Numbered from the stretch's first letter, positions 8,872 to 21,754 are shown. The stretch: DNA of 64,000 nt from Clostridia bacterium (GCA_017614315.1 JAGACA010000006.1:62001-126000), one strand, 5' to 3'. Notes: generated from the letters alone by a model not told the origin. Program-made: numbers and translations.

Positions 8872-9909
8872 ATGAGCGATATCACGAGCCTGCTTGATAT
8901 ACGTAAGATGCGCATACTTCAGGCGATAGTAGACGATTACATCATGACCGCCGCGCCGGTCGGTTCAAGGACCGTTTCGAAACGCAGCGATATGGGCCTT
9001 TCTCCTGCGACCATTAGAAACGAGATGAGCGATCTTACCGAGCTCGGCTTCCTTGAGCAGCCCCACACCTCCGCCGGACGCATCCCGTCCGAGAAGGCCT
9101 ACAGGCTTTACGTCAATCATATGATGGATCAGGCGAAGCTCACGGACGACGAGGCCGAATACATAAAACACCATCTCGACACGAGGGTGCACGAGGTCGG
9201 CGAGGTCATAAGGCAGACCGCCAAGGTGCTCTCCGATATGACCAATTACACCTCGATGGTGCTCGTTCCGCAGCTTTCGGGCATGAAGGTAAAGCGCATC
9301 TCGCTGATACCCGTTTCCGAGGGCTCGGCCATGGCGGTCGTTGTGACCAACACCGGTGTCACCAAGAACTCCATGATCAGCATCCCGGAGAGCCTCACGC
9401 CCGAAGATATCGAAAAGATATCCAAGCTCATCACCGAAAAGTTAGACGGTCACAGGCTGACCGAGGCGATCGAATCGGTGCTCCCTGCGATAAGGGCGGA
9501 GGTCGGCGAACAGGCCGACGCCGTCTGCGAGATGCTCGAGGACATCGAAAGGAGCATGTCGGAAACGGACGTCGAGGTCGTCGGAGCAAGCAATATCCTC
9601 GATTATCCCGAGTACTCCGACGCGCAGAAGGCGAGGTCGTTCCTCGCAGAGATCGAAACGGGAAGCTACCTCCAGCAGGTGCTGAAGGATTCGTCGGACG
9701 TGGAGATGAGCGTCAGGATAGGCACGGATAACGACAGCCCCGATCTCAAGGACTGCTCCGTCATAACGGTCACCTACAAGGCCGGCGGCAAGAACATCGG
9801 ATCGATGGGCGTCGTCGGTCCCACGAGGATGGATTACGGCAAGGTAATGGCCGTACTCAAATATCTGTCAAACAGCTTGAGCGATATTTTGAGCAAGCTT
9901 TTGAAGTAA
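8872..9909 (+). CDS. hrcA: Heat-inducible transcription repressor HrcA
   Basis: A 345-residue repressor with an N-terminal winged helix (MRILQAIVDDYI, PVGSRTVSKRSDMGLSPATIRNEM, LGFLEQPHTSAGRIPSEKAYRLYV), followed by a GAF-like core ending in the conserved GPTRMDYGKVMAVLKYLS segment. It is first in the hrcA-grpE-dnaK-dnaJ operon and autoregulates through the CIRCE element at 8803-8829. GCGGAGGAGC precedes the ATG. Confidence 0.97.
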   Translation: MSDITSLLDIRKMRILQAIVDDYIMTAAPVGSRTVSKRSDMGLSPATIRNEMSDLTELGFLEQPHTSAGRIPSEKAYRLYVNHMMDQAKLTDDEAEYIKHHLDTRVHEVGEVIRQTAKVLSDMTNYTSMVLVPQLSGMKVKRISLIPVSEGSAMAVVVTNTGVTKNSMISIPESLTPEDIEKISKLITEKLDGHRLTEAIESVLPAIRAEVGEQADAVCEMLEDIERSMSETDVEVVGASNILDYPEYSDAQKARSFLAEIETGSYLQQVLKDSSDVEMSVRIGTDNDSPDLKDCSVITVTYKAGGKNIGSMGVVGPTRMDYGKVMAVLKYLSNSLSDILSKLLK

Positions 9910-9922
9910 GAAGGTCTTTCAA

Positions 9923-10516
9923 ATGTCAAGAAAAGGCAAAAGGAAAAATCAGATGGCAGAAGACAAGAAAAAAGCCGCAGAAGAAGCGGCCGTGAAGGAA
10001 GCCGAACAGGCGGAGGCCGAGAGCGCGGAGGAGACCGAATACGAGGAGATGACCCTCTCTCCCGAGGAGGTCAAGGCGCTGAAGGAAAAGCTCGACAAGC
10101 TCGAAGCCGACAAGGAGGACGCCGTCAAGCAGGCACAGAGGCTCCAGGCGGAGTTTGAAAATTACAGGAAGCGCAACGCCCAGGTGGCCGCCGAAAGCCG
10201 TGACGACGGCGTAAGGGAAACGGTCAAAAACCTGCTCCCGGTGCTCGACAATTTCGAAAGAGCCATGGAGAACGCTCCCGACGACGCATTTGCCGAGGGC
10301 ATAGGCAATATCGAGAAGCAGTTTGCCGACGCGCTGAAAAAATGCGGCGCGGAGGTGATCCCGGCGGAAGGCGTGTTCGATCCGAACCTGCACGACGCGG
10401 TTATGAAGGACTCGGTCGACGGCGAGGAATCAGGAAAGATACTCGCGGTATTCCAGAAGGGATACAAGGTAAAAGGAAAGATCGTCCGCTTTGCCATGGT
10501 CAAGGTGAACGAATAA
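9923..10516 (+). CDS. grpE: Nucleotide exchange factor GrpE
   Basis: A 197-residue DnaK co-chaperone with an acidic/Lys-rich N terminus, a long coiled coil (about residues 50-95, ending QAEFENYRKRNAQV) and a C-terminal beta domain (GVFDPNLHDAVM, VFQKGYKVKGKIVRFAMVKV). It releases ADP from DnaK. AAGAAGG precedes the ATG at 9923; a second in-frame ATG at 9953 is a possible alternative. It lies 13 bases after hrcA. Confidence 0.96.
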   Translation: MSRKGKRKNQMAEDKKKAAEEAAVKEAEQAEAESAEETEYEEMTLSPEEVKALKEKLDKLEADKEDAVKQAQRLQAEFENYRKRNAQVAAESRDDGVRETVKNLLPVLDNFERAMENAPDDAFAEGIGNIEKQFADALKKCGAEVIPAEGVFDPNLHDAVMKDSVDGEESGKILAVFQKGYKVKGKIVRFAMVKVNE

Positions 10517-10586
10517 AAATGTAAATGATCCCAAACAAAAATGGGTTTTCACTTAAAAACAATCTCATGAACGGAGGAACAATACT

Positions 10587-12428
10587 ATGTCTAAAATAAT
10601 CGGAATCGATCTGGGTACCACCAACTCCTGTGTAGCGGTTCTCGAAGGCGGTCAGCCCGTTGTCATCACTAACGCCGAAGGCGCCAGGACAACGCCTTCC
10701 GTAGTCGCTTTCAAGAACGGCGAGCGCATGGTCGGTCAGATCGCGAAGCGTCAGGCCATCACGAACCCCGACAACACCGTTTCGTCCATCAAGCGCGAGA
10801 TGGGCTCGGATTATAAGCGTACCATCGAGGGCAAGGCTTATACCCCGCAGGAGATCTCCGCGATGATCCTTTCGAAGCTCAAACAGGACGCAGAGGCATA
10901 TCTCGGCGAAAAGGTCACCGACGCGGTCATCACCGTCCCCGCTTACTTCACCGACAGCCAGCGTCAGGCGACCAAGGACGCCGGACGTATCGCCGGCCTT
11001 GACGTAAAGCGTATAATCAACGAGCCGACCGCGGCTTCGCTCGCGTACGGCATCGATAAGGAAAACCGTCAGAAGGTCCTCGTTTACGACCTCGGCGGCG
11101 GCACGTTCGATGTATCCATACTGGACATCGGCGACGGCGTGTTCGAGGTCATGGCGACCAACGGCAACAACCGTCTGGGCGGCGACGACTTCGATAAGAG
11201 GCTCATGGACTACATCGCCGAGGACTTCAAGCGCAATTACGGCATCGATCTTCGTAACGACCGTATGGCTAAGCAGAGGCTGCTCGACGCGGCCGAAAAG
11301 GCGAAGATAGAGCTCTCCGCAACTGCGACGACCAACGTAAACCTGCCCTTTATCACCGTTGTGAACGGCGAGCCGAGGCATATCAATATGGACATAACGA
11401 GGGCGAAGTTCAATGAGCTCATCGACGATCTCATCGACAAGACCCGCGTATGCATGGAAAACGCGCTCCGCGACGCCGGGCTCAAGACCGGCCAGCTCGA
11501 CAAGGTCATCCTCGTCGGCGGCTCGTCCCGTATCCCCGCCGTTCAGGATCTCGTCAAAAAGGTCACCGGCAAGGAGCCCTTCAAGGGCATCAACCCCGAT
11601 GAGTGCGTAGCCATCGGCGCCGCTATCCAGGGCGGCATCCTCGGCGGTGAGGTCAAGGACATACTGCTCCTCGACGTCACGCCTCTGTCCCTCGGCATCG
11701 AGACCCTCGGCGGCGTATTCACCAGGCTCATCGACAGGAACACCACCATCCCCGTACAGAAGAAGCAGATCTTCTCCACCGCCGCGGACGGTCAGACCTC
11801 GGTCGAGGTCCACGTCCTGCAGGGCGAGCGCGAGATGGCGCAGTACAATAAGACCCTCGGCCGCTTCCAGCTGACGGGCATCGCTCCTGCGCCCCGCGGC
11901 ATCCCGCAGATCGAGGTCACCTTCGATATCGACAGGAACGGCATCGTCAACGTCTCCGCAAAGGATCTCGGCACCGGCAACGAGCAGAAGGTCACCATCA
12001 CCGCTTCCACCAACCTCTCCGAGGACGACATCAAGAAGGCCGTCCGCGAGGCGGAGCAGTTCGCCGAGGAGGATAAGAGGCGCAAGGAGCAGGTCGAAGT
12101 CAGGAACCATGCGGACAGCATGATCGCCGCCACCGAGAAATCCATGAAGGAGATGGGCGACAAGATCTCCGACAGCGACAAATCCCGCATCAATGCAGAG
12201 ATCGAGAACGTCAAGAACGTCATGGGCGGCAGCGACACCGACGAGATCAAGTCGGCCGTCGACAAGCTCACCGAGGTATCCTACGACGTGTTCGGCAAGG
12301 TATATCAGCAGCAGGCTCAGGAGGCGCAGGGCGCACAGGCCGGCCCGAGCTACGGCGACGCACAGCAGCCCGCAGACGACGGCGTGGTCGACGCCGATTA
12401 CGAAGTAGTCGACGAGGACAAGAAATAA
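10587..12428 (+). CDS. dnaK: Molecular chaperone DnaK (Hsp70)
   Basis: A 613-residue Hsp70. The ATPase domain has [35 protein letters not shown], the linker-proximal [18 protein letters not shown] segment and [14 protein letters not shown] substrate-binding domain and a helical lid follow, ending in the acidic YEVVDEDKK tail. AACGGAGG lies before the ATG. It folds and protects proteins with DnaJ and GrpE in the cytoplasm. The 70-base gap after grpE contains no evident promoter. Confidence 0.98.
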   Translation: MSKIIGIDLGTTNSCVAVLEGGQPVVITNAEGARTTPSVVAFKNGERMVGQIAKRQAITNPDNTVSSIKREMGSDYKRTIEGKAYTPQEISAMILSKLKQDAEAYLGEKVTDAVITVPAYFTDSQRQATKDAGRIAGLDVKRIINEPTAASLAYGIDKENRQKVLVYDLGGGTFDVSILDIGDGVFEVMATNGNNRLGGDDFDKRLMDYIAEDFKRNYGIDLRNDRMAKQRLLDAAEKAKIELSATATTNVNLPFITVVNGEPRHINMDITRAKFNELIDDLIDKTRVCMENALRDAGLKTGQLDKVILVGGSSRIPAVQDLVKKVTGKEPFKGINPDECVAIGAAIQGGILGGEVKDILLLDVTPLSLGIETLGGVFTRLIDRNTTIPVQKKQIFSTAADGQTSVEVHVLQGEREMAQYNKTLGRFQLTGIAPAPRGIPQIEVTFDIDRNGIVNVSAKDLGTGNEQKVTITASTNLSEDDIKKAVREAEQFAEEDKRRKEQVEVRNHADSMIAATEKSMKEMGDKISDSDKSRINAEIENVKNVMGGSDTDEIKSAVDKLTEVSYDVFGKVYQQQAQEAQGAQAGPSYGDAQQPADDGVVDADYEVVDEDKK

Positions 12429-12440
12429 TATCGTCAGATC

Positions 12441-12470
12441 CATGCAGAGGGGGTATTTCCCCTCTGCATG
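12441..12470 (+). other. Strong hairpin in the dnaK-dnaJ gap
   Basis: CATGCAGAGGGG (12441-12452) pairs perfectly with CCCCTCTGCATG (12459-12470) around a 6-base loop. There is no T run after it, so it is more likely an RNA-stability or processing structure than a terminator by itself. Confidence 0.7.
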
Positions 12471-12489
12471 AACTGTGATCGCGCATCAG

Positions 12490-12520
12490 CGCCGATACGG
12501 CTTCGGCCGTTTTGGCGTTT
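12490..12520 (+). terminator. UUCG-loop hairpin upstream of dnaJ, possible attenuating terminator
   Basis: ACGGC (12497-12501), TTCG tetraloop, and GCCGT (12506-12510) followed by TTTT. Outer CGCC/GGCG bases can extend the stem. If it terminates partially it would lower dnaJ relative to dnaK. Confidence 0.45.
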
Positions 12521-12532
12521 TACGGAGGCAGT

Positions 12533-13690
12533 ATGGCTGAAAGCAAGAGAGATTTTTACGACGTGCTCGGGGTCTCTAAGACCGCGAGCGACGACGAGAT
12601 AAAGGCCGCGTTCAGGCAGATGGCGAAGAAATACCATCCGGATCTTCACCCGGACGATAAGGACGCCGAAGCCAAATTCAAGGAAGTGAACGAGGCTTAC
12701 GAGGTCTTGTCCGATCCGGACAAGCGTGCGAAGTACGATCAGTTCGGTCATGCCGCGTTCGACCCATCCGCCGGCGGTTATTCCGGCGGCTCGCCTTTCT
12801 CCGGCTTCGGAGGCGGTTTCTCCGGCTTCGGAGGCTTCGGAGACATTTTCGGAGACATTTTCGGCGGCGGGAACCGTTCCAATACAAATAATTACGGCCC
12901 CGTGCGCGGCGAGAATCTGCGGCAGTCGATAACGATCACCTTCGAGGAAGCCGCATTCGGCTGCGAGAAGGAGATCCAGTACAGACGCGAGGAGAACTGC
13001 TCCGTCTGCGGCGGCACGGGAGCCGCCGCCGGCACCAAGCCTCAGACCTGTCCCACCTGCGGCGGGCGAGGCACGGTGACGAGGGTGCAGAACACCATAC
13101 TCGGCGCCATGCAGACGACCGTTCCGTGCTCCGCGTGCGGCGGCACAGGCAAGATAATAAAGGATCCGTGCAAGAACTGCTCGGGCAGCGGCCGCGTTAG
13201 GACGTACCAGAAGCGTAAGTTCCGCATCCCCGCCGGGATCGACGACGGTCAGACCATAAGGCTCTCGGGCGGAGGCGACGACGGCCTCCGCGGCGGGCCG
13301 AAGGGCGATCTTCATATTTCCGTTCGCGTGAAGCCGCATAAGCGATTCATAAGGGACGGCGCGGACATCCACCAGAACATCTCGATCCCCGTCACGACCG
13401 CCATTCTCGGCGGCGCGATCGACGTGCCCACGCTCGATAAGGACGTTAAGCTCAATATCCCGGAGGGCACCCCGGCGCAGAAGACCTTCCGCATGAAGGG
13501 CGCGGGTATCCAGAAGCTCAATTCGCAGGACAAGGGCGATATGTACATCAACATAACCGTCGACATCCCCAAAAAACTTACGGATAAGCAGCGCGAGATA
13601 ATCAAACAGTTCGCGGAGGAGACGGGCGACAGGAACGCGGCAGGCGCGGACAGCAAGAAACAGACCCGGAAAGGTCTGTTCAGAAAATAA
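12533..13690 (+). CDS. dnaJ: Chaperone protein DnaJ
   Basis: A 385-residue type I DnaJ. The ATG at 12533 is preferred over 12512 because GGAGG lies 7 bases before it and the protein then starts MAESKRDFYDVLGVSK. It has a J domain with the HPD motif (KKYHPDLHPDD), a Gly/Phe region (SPFSGFGGGFSGFGG), a zinc-binding domain with four CxxCxGxG-type repeats (CSVCGGTG, CPTCGGRG, CSACGGTG, CKNCSGSG), and a C-terminal substrate-binding domain. It stimulates DnaK ATPase. Two hairpins separate it from dnaK. Confidence 0.97.
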   Translation: MAESKRDFYDVLGVSKTASDDEIKAAFRQMAKKYHPDLHPDDKDAEAKFKEVNEAYEVLSDPDKRAKYDQFGHAAFDPSAGGYSGGSPFSGFGGGFSGFGGFGDIFGDIFGGGNRSNTNNYGPVRGENLRQSITITFEEAAFGCEKEIQYRREENCSVCGGTGAAAGTKPQTCPTCGGRGTVTRVQNTILGAMQTTVPCSACGGTGKIIKDPCKNCSGSGRVRTYQKRKFRIPAGIDDGQTIRLSGGGDDGLRGGPKGDLHISVRVKPHKRFIRDGADIHQNISIPVTTAILGGAIDVPTLDKDVKLNIPEGTPAQKTFRMKGAGIQKLNSQDKGDMYINITVDIPKKLTDKQREIIKQFAEETGDRNAAGADSKKQTRKGLFRK

Positions 13691-13702
13691 AGAACAAAAA
13701 CG

Positions 13703-13735
13703 GCTCCTCCTGTCATAAGACAGGGGGAGCTTTTG
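13703..13735 (+). terminator. Intrinsic terminator after dnaJ
   Basis: GCTCCTCCTGTC (13703-13714) and GACAGGGGGAGC (13719-13730) form a hairpin followed by TTTTGT. Confidence 0.85.
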
Positions 13736-13737
13736 TA

Positions 13738-13765
13738 TTGCAGTTTCAAAATAATATGATATAAT
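13738..13765 (+). promoter_or_regulatory. Probable sigma-A promoter of the diguanylate cyclase gene
   Basis: TTGCAG at 13738-13743 and TATAAT at 13760-13765, 16 bases apart, about 75 bases before the ATG at 13840. Confidence 0.5.
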
Positions 13766-13839
13766 ATAGTCGTGGCATTGTTTGAAAAACGCAGTGCGCA
13801 TACAAACAGGACGCTTACCGAAAAGAGGTCTCTTTCCGA

Positions 13840-15462
13840 ATGGACGGGACGGTGAAGAACCGCAGGATAGTCATTATCATGATCGCCGCTGCGCTGGTCT
13901 CGGCGCTGGCTTTCATACTCTGCGCTTTTGTTCTCGGCATAGGGGAGTACAATGCCGTCAAGCTCGACGATCCTACGAAGTCTGAAACGCTCGACGACGG
14001 CTCGGTGATCTATTTCGTTCCGATCCCTGCCGAGGCTCGGCGCACGGGCATGGCATTCTGTTTCAGCTGCTATAACAGCGCGATCAGGGTCGTAAGCGGC
14101 GAGAACACGATCTATACGGCGGGCGAGTATAACAAAAACGGTCTTCCGATCGGACACCTGCTACTTACCGTTTCCGTTCCCGACGAAGCGTGGGGCGGCG
14201 AAATAAAGGTCGTCGTTACTCCGCAGAACGGCGGGAGCGCCGAAAAGATCACCTCGCTCGTGCTCCTTCCCGAGACCGAGTCGAGGCTCTATCCTCTTAT
14301 CGACAACATATTCGACTTCCTCGTATTCCTTCCCGTTACGCTCATCGCTCTTGCGGCGGTGCCCGTTTTTGCGATGCTCTGGATCTGCCGCTTCAATTTC
14401 GGCAAGAGCGGGTTCTGCCTCGCGGCGTTCCTTTTCCTGACCGGATGCTGGTATCTCGGTTTCCAGGGCATCATGTGGGTCTTCTCCGACAACCGACTCA
14501 TATGCTCCAATCTCGAATACTACGCGCTTTATCTTTTGCCGTTACCCTTCCTTGGATATTTGAGGCAGGAGCATCTTCCGGACGTCAGCAAAAAGATACT
14601 GCTGGGTTTTGAGATCGCATTCGCGGCATTTGCGGTCTTTTCGCTCGCCGCGACGCTCATACCGGGCGGTATCGATTACCTTACGCTCGTAAGCTATCTG
14701 CGCATACTGATACTCGTCGCTCTCGCCGCGGCGATGGTCATTATATTCCTCGCCAAGAATCAAAACAGGCGGCTTGCGGAGCGCGTCCTCCGCGGAGGCC
14801 TCATCGCGACGATGGCGATAGCCGCGCTCGAGACCGGACGCATCGCGCTCGATATCCAGCTCCCGAGGAGCTTCAACTTCTCGCGGATAATGATTATGGT
14901 GTTTCTGTCGTCGCTGCTCATAAGCTTCATTTTAAGGGAGTACCGCTCCCTGCGTACCAGATTGGAGCGTGAACAGTTAAGGCGCCTCGCGTACGTCGAT
15001 ATCCTTACCGGCATCCCGAACCGCCAGGACATCGAGAAACACGCCGAGGAGATGTCCGAGCAGGACAGGAAGAGATGCGCGGTGCTTTTCTTCGACGCGA
15101 ACGGGCTCAAGAAGGCCAACGACGAGTTCGGTCATGCCGCTGGCGATTCGCTGCTACGCGAGGTCGGCAATGCTCTCTCGAACGCCATGGAGGGGCAGGG
15201 AGGCTTCTTCGGACGCTACGGCGGCGACGAGTTCGCGGCCTGCGTTCACGCCGACAAGGCCGAGAAAGTCAGGAAGATGTTCTACGAAGAGCTTGAGAAG
15301 AAAAACGGCGAGGAAGTCCTCCCGTTCAAGATCAGCGTCGCATGCGGCATAGCCAAATATGCCGACTACCCCGACACCCAGGATATGAACCTGCAGATGC
15401 TCATCCGTTTTGCGGATAAGCAGATGTACATAAACAAGCAGGAAATGAAGGCCTGCAGGTGA
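13840..15462 (+). CDS. Membrane diguanylate cyclase (7TM-type sensor with GGDEF domain)
   Basis: A 540-residue protein. It has an N-terminal membrane segment (about 9-33), an extracytoplasmic domain (35-150) and about seven hydrophobic helices between 155 and 365. A cytoplasmic GGDEF domain (about 375-535) follows, with DILTGIPNRQDIEKH, FFDANGLKKANDEFGHAAGD and an intact GGDEF in FGRYGGDEFAACV. It should make cyclic-di-GMP from two GTP. No RxxD inhibitory site is seen five residues before GGDEF. The overall plan resembles 7TMR-DISM sensors; the ligand is unknown. It is monocistronic between two terminators. Confidence 0.85.
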   Translation: MDGTVKNRRIVIIMIAAALVSALAFILCAFVLGIGEYNAVKLDDPTKSETLDDGSVIYFVPIPAEARRTGMAFCFSCYNSAIRVVSGENTIYTAGEYNKNGLPIGHLLLTVSVPDEAWGGEIKVVVTPQNGGSAEKITSLVLLPETESRLYPLIDNIFDFLVFLPVTLIALAAVPVFAMLWICRFNFGKSGFCLAAFLFLTGCWYLGFQGIMWVFSDNRLICSNLEYYALYLLPLPFLGYLRQEHLPDVSKKILLGFEIAFAAFAVFSLAATLIPGGIDYLTLVSYLRILILVALAAAMVIIFLAKNQNRRLAERVLRGGLIATMAIAALETGRIALDIQLPRSFNFSRIMIMVFLSSLLISFILREYRSLRTRLEREQLRRLAYVDILTGIPNRQDIEKHAEEMSEQDRKRCAVLFFDANGLKKANDEFGHAAGDSLLREVGNALSNAMEGQGGFFGRYGGDEFAACVHADKAEKVRKMFYEELEKKNGEEVLPFKISVACGIAKYADYPDTQDMNLQMLIRFADKQMYINKQEMKACR

Positions 15463-15475
15463 AAAAGGCATAATT

Positions 15476-15502
15476 AAAAAGCCCATATAAAATGGGCTTT
15501 TT
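15476..15502. terminator. Bidirectional terminator between diguanylate cyclase and phzF-like gene
   Basis: AAAAAGCCCAT, a 5-base loop (ATAAA), and ATGGGCTTTTT form an 11-bp stem between convergent genes. Confidence 0.85.
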
Positions 15503-15504
15503 CT

Positions 15505-16371
15505 TTATATCCTTATCCTGCCTTCCGACACCTCCGCGGCGTTGCCGCCGACGCGGACGCGGCCGTTTGCGAAGCGAACGCTTATCACCGACGGTCTTCC
15601 CATCGCCTCGCCCTGTATGAACCGGACGGGGCCTGACACGAGGCCGTATTCCGAAAGGTAATGATAAAGCGCGCCGTTCGACGTGCCCGTGGCGCATTCC
15701 TCGGGTATGCCGTAAAGCGGAGCGAAGTTCCTGCAGTGCGCGGCGAAGCCGTCGTCCGAGATCGCGAACATATGCACTCCCGTCACCGAAAGCCGGCGGC
15801 TTATTTCACCGACGGCGGCCTCGTCCTGCTTCGCTGAATCGAGCTCCCCAAGGCCGTATACGGGAAGCATAACGTCAGCGAGCCCGACCGATACGATCTT
15901 CGGAACGAGCCCGTTCACGCTCGCGCGATCGGGGAGGCCGAACGCGCGGTACAGCTCGCGGGAGACGTCCGCGCTGAGCGCGGAAAGCGTTTTCACCTCA
16001 GCCATATCGAGCTCGATACAGCTCTTTGAGACCGTGACGCAGATATCGCCGGACTTCGTGCGTACTAGAACATCACCGTATCCGACGAGCTTTTTATCCC
16101 GAAGATAGGCGAACGACGCGACGGTCGCGTGACCGCAGAGCGCCGCCTCGCATACGGGCGTGAAGTACCGGACGGCGAACTCTGTCTCCGAAAGCTTTCT
16201 CACGAACGCTGTCTCGGAAAAGCGAAGCTCCGCCGCGGCCCTTATCATATCGGCCTCGTCGGGGAACGGCTCGCCGCCCAAAAACACTACGCCGGCCGGA
16301 TTCCCGGAATAAGGCTTATCGGTAAACGCGTCGAATACGGCGAAGGGATAGGTTCTAAACTTTGTTTTCAT
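15505..16371 (-). CDS. PhzF-family isomerase/epimerase-like protein
   Basis: A 288-residue protein of the diaminopimelate-epimerase fold. Family motifs are VFDAFTDKPYSGNPAGVV, the catalytic-glutamate region LRFSETAFV, YFTPVCEAALCGHATVAS and the C-terminal EECATGTSNGALYHYL. PhzF itself isomerises DHHA in phenazine synthesis, but most homologues have no known substrate and no other phenazine genes are nearby. The stop lies against a bidirectional terminator; the ribosome binding site (GCAGG directly before ATG) is unusually close. Confidence 0.85.
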   Translation of the reverse strand: MKTKFRTYPFAVFDAFTDKPYSGNPAGVVFLGGEPFPDEADMIRAAAELRFSETAFVRKLSETEFAVRYFTPVCEAALCGHATVASFAYLRDKKLVGYGDVLVRTKSGDICVTVSKSCIELDMAEVKTLSALSADVSRELYRAFGLPDRASVNGLVPKIVSVGLADVMLPVYGLGELDSAKQDEAAVGEISRRLSVTGVHMFAISDDGFAAHCRNFAPLYGIPEECATGTSNGALYHYLSEYGLVSGPVRFIQGEAMGRPSVISVRFANGRVRVGGNAAEVSEGRIRI

Positions 16372-16386
16372 CCTGCTTCAATAAAG

Positions 16387-16416
16387 TCACCTCACACGGT
16401 TTCCCGTGTGAGGTGA
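16387..16416. terminator. Strong hairpin after nifJ
   Basis: TCACCTCACACGG (16387-16399) pairs with CCGTGTGAGGTGA (16404-16416) around a 4-base loop. It sits downstream of nifJ and upstream of the phzF-like start, so it probably ends the nifJ transcript although the T tract is short. Confidence 0.7.
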
Positions 16417-16440
16417 TCCTTTACTCCCTTGATATTCAGA

Positions 16441-19956
<3,516 letters not shown>

Positions 19957-19984
19957 TTATCCTCCTGTTTATAATAAGCTTTTA

Positions 19985-20013
19985 CCATGAACGCAAAGCG
20001 CGCGCGTTCATGG
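19985..20013 (-). other. Leader hairpin of nifJ
   Basis: CCATGAACGC (19985-19994) and GCGTTCATGG (20004-20013) form a 10-bp stem in the predicted 5' untranslated region of nifJ. There is no T run on the coding strand. It may stabilise the mRNA. Confidence 0.5.
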
Positions 20014-20029
20014 CTATAATCCTTTTGAT

Positions 20030-20058
20030 ATTATACATTTTTGTGTCGATCAATACAA
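20030..20058 (-). promoter_or_regulatory. Promoter of nifJ with overlapping Rex-like dyad
   Basis: On the reverse strand TTGTAT and TATAAT are 17 bases apart. The -35 box is part of an 18-base imperfect palindrome at 20041-20058 (TTGTGT-N6-ATACAA) resembling Rex redox-sensor sites, which commonly control fermentation genes in Clostridia. The regulator assignment is tentative. Confidence 0.5.
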
Positions 20059-20157
20059 GAAGAAATGGTAAATAAGATAAAGTATATTTTGCGGCTTTTC
20101 GCCCTTGATTTGCCGCGCGATCTATAATAAAATAATCAAAAAGAAGTGGAGGAACAT

Positions 20158-21285
20158 ATGAAAACGAACGGATTCTTTCCCGAGTTCCACGGCAATTTCG
20201 GATTCGGCTGCATGCGCCTGCCGATGATCGGAAGCGAGGTCGACAAGGAGCAGTTCTCGAAAATGGCCGACGCGTTCATAAAGGCGGGCTTCAACTATTT
20301 TGATACCGCCCACGGCTATATCGGCGGAAAGAGCGAGCTCGCTGTAAAGGAATGCCTTTCGGGCAGACACCCGCGGAGCGAATTCCTTCTGACCGACAAG
20401 CTCACGGAGAGCTATTTCGAAAAGGAGGAGGATATCGTCCCGTTCTTCGAGAGCCAACTCGAGGCGTGCGGCGTCGAATATTTCGACTTTTATCTCATGC
20501 ACGCGCAGAACAGGAACAATTACGTTAAATTCAAGGCCTGCCGCGCGTATGAGACTGCCGCGGAGCTTAAAAGGCAGGGGAGGATCAGGCATTTCGGGCT
20601 TTCGTTCCACGATTCCGCCGAGACGCTCGACATGATACTCACCGAGCATCCCGAGGTAGACGTCGTGCAGATCCAGTTCAATTATCTCGATTATACCGAT
20701 CCCTCCGTAGACAGCCGCGGCGTATACGAGGTCTGCGAAAGGCACGGTAAGCCCGTGATCGTCATGGAGCCCGTTAAGGGCGGCCAGCTCGTCGGACTTC
20801 CCGACGAGGCGCAGGCGGTGCTCGACTCGTTAAATGGCGGCTCGAACGCGTCGTACGCGATCCGCTTTGCCGCGGGCTTCCCGAACGTCTGCATGGTGCT
20901 CTCCGGAATGAGCGACATGGATCAGATGAACGACAATATCTCCTTCATGAAGGATTTCACTCCGCTCGACGAAAGGGAGCTTTCCGCGGTCGAGACCGTG
21001 CGCGGCGTGCTCGATTCGATGACGGTCGTTCCATGCACGGGCTGCAGGTACTGCGTCGAGCAGAACAAATGCCCGCGGGATATCCCAATACCGAGACTTT
21101 TCGGGCTTTTGAACAATATGTCTAAATTCAAGAACTTCAACGGAAAACGGTTTTACGAATGGCATACCGCGAAGCACGGCAAAGCCTCGGACTGCATACG
21201 CTGCGGCCGCTGTGAAAAGGTATGCCCGCAGCATATCGAGATAAGAAGGATGCTCCTGAAGGTATCCGAAATGTTTGACGAATAG
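20158..21285 (+). CDS. Aldo/keto reductase with C-terminal 4Fe-4S ferredoxin domain
   Basis: A 375-residue protein. The ATG at 20158 follows GGAGG; an in-frame GTG at 20146 overlaps that site and is rejected. Residues 1-280 are an aldo/keto reductase barrel (FGFGCMRLPMIG, FNYFDTAHGYIGGKSE, the catalytic-lysine strand FLLTDKL, YLMHAQN-like segment, GRIRHFGLSFH). The C-terminal part has two cysteine clusters (CTGCRYCVEQNKCP and CIRCGRCEKVCPQH), as in the common clostridial AKR-ferredoxin family. It probably reduces or oxidises a small carbonyl compound; the substrate is unknown. Confidence 0.88.
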   Translation: MKTNGFFPEFHGNFGFGCMRLPMIGSEVDKEQFSKMADAFIKAGFNYFDTAHGYIGGKSELAVKECLSGRHPRSEFLLTDKLTESYFEKEEDIVPFFESQLEACGVEYFDFYLMHAQNRNNYVKFKACRAYETAAELKRQGRIRHFGLSFHDSAETLDMILTEHPEVDVVQIQFNYLDYTDPSVDSRGVYEVCERHGKPVIVMEPVKGGQLVGLPDEAQAVLDSLNGGSNASYAIRFAAGFPNVCMVLSGMSDMDQMNDNISFMKDFTPLDERELSAVETVRGVLDSMTVVPCTGCRYCVEQNKCPRDIPIPRLFGLLNNMSKFKNFNGKRFYEWHTAKHGKASDCIRCGRCEKVCPQHIEIRRMLLKVSEMFDE

Positions 21286-21301
21286 CCGAGAACATGATCG
21301 T

Positions 21302-21347
21302 CAAGGGCGTGAAGGCATGAGCCTCGCGTCCTTCTTTTTGCCCGCGC
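21302..21347 (+). terminator. Intrinsic terminator after the aldo/keto reductase gene
   Basis: AAGGGCGTGAAGGC and GCCTCGCGTCCTT form a stem with some G-T pairs and a 4-base loop, followed by CTTTTT. Confidence 0.7.
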
Positions 21348-21440
21348 GCCTCGGTACGCCGCGGTTCCTTATCTCCTTCTCGGCGGGGTGCGGCTCGCCG
21401 CCCAAAACTCCGCCCATATCGAAACGCCGGCGCCCCCGGG

Positions 21441-21653
21441 TCATACGAACTGATCCCGGCAGGCGAACTTGACCGCCGTGACCGTATCCCCGCCGACGCG
21501 CTCCGGTAGCGTTATCCCGATCTTCTCCGCGGCGAACTTCGCACCGTCGTACGACGTGTTCTTCTTTTCGCCCGCGCGCCGCACAAGCGCAAGCGCGAGC
21601 GCTATCGCCGCAAGCAGGAGGAACGCGGCTAAAAACGGCTTTATTTTCCTCAT
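21441..21653 (-). CDS. Small single-pass membrane protein of unknown function
   Basis: A 70-residue frame with AAAGGA about 10 bases before its ATG. Residues 5-24 form a hydrophobic helix (IKPFLAAFLLLAAIALALAL) flanked by basic residues, followed by a short soluble tail. I recognise no family. It is divergent from the cotJ operon and about 100 bases from the aldo/keto reductase terminator. The ribosome binding site and membrane helix argue for a real gene; codon bias in so short a frame is weak evidence. Confidence 0.5.
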   Translation of the reverse strand: MRKIKPFLAAFLLLAAIALALALVRRAGEKKNTSYDGAKFAAEKIGITLPERVGGDTVTAVKFACRDQFV

Positions 21654-21754
21654 ACAGTTTTTGTCCTTTCACGGTATTTGAACATAGTATTAGCGGATAA
21701 ACGCTTTTCGATTCCGATGTATCCATGCCGTTTAGTGCATAAAAATGCATGCTT

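Noticed and set aside
10500..12443. 647-codon open frame opposite dnaK
   Set aside because: Antisense shadow of dnaK with no family resemblance.
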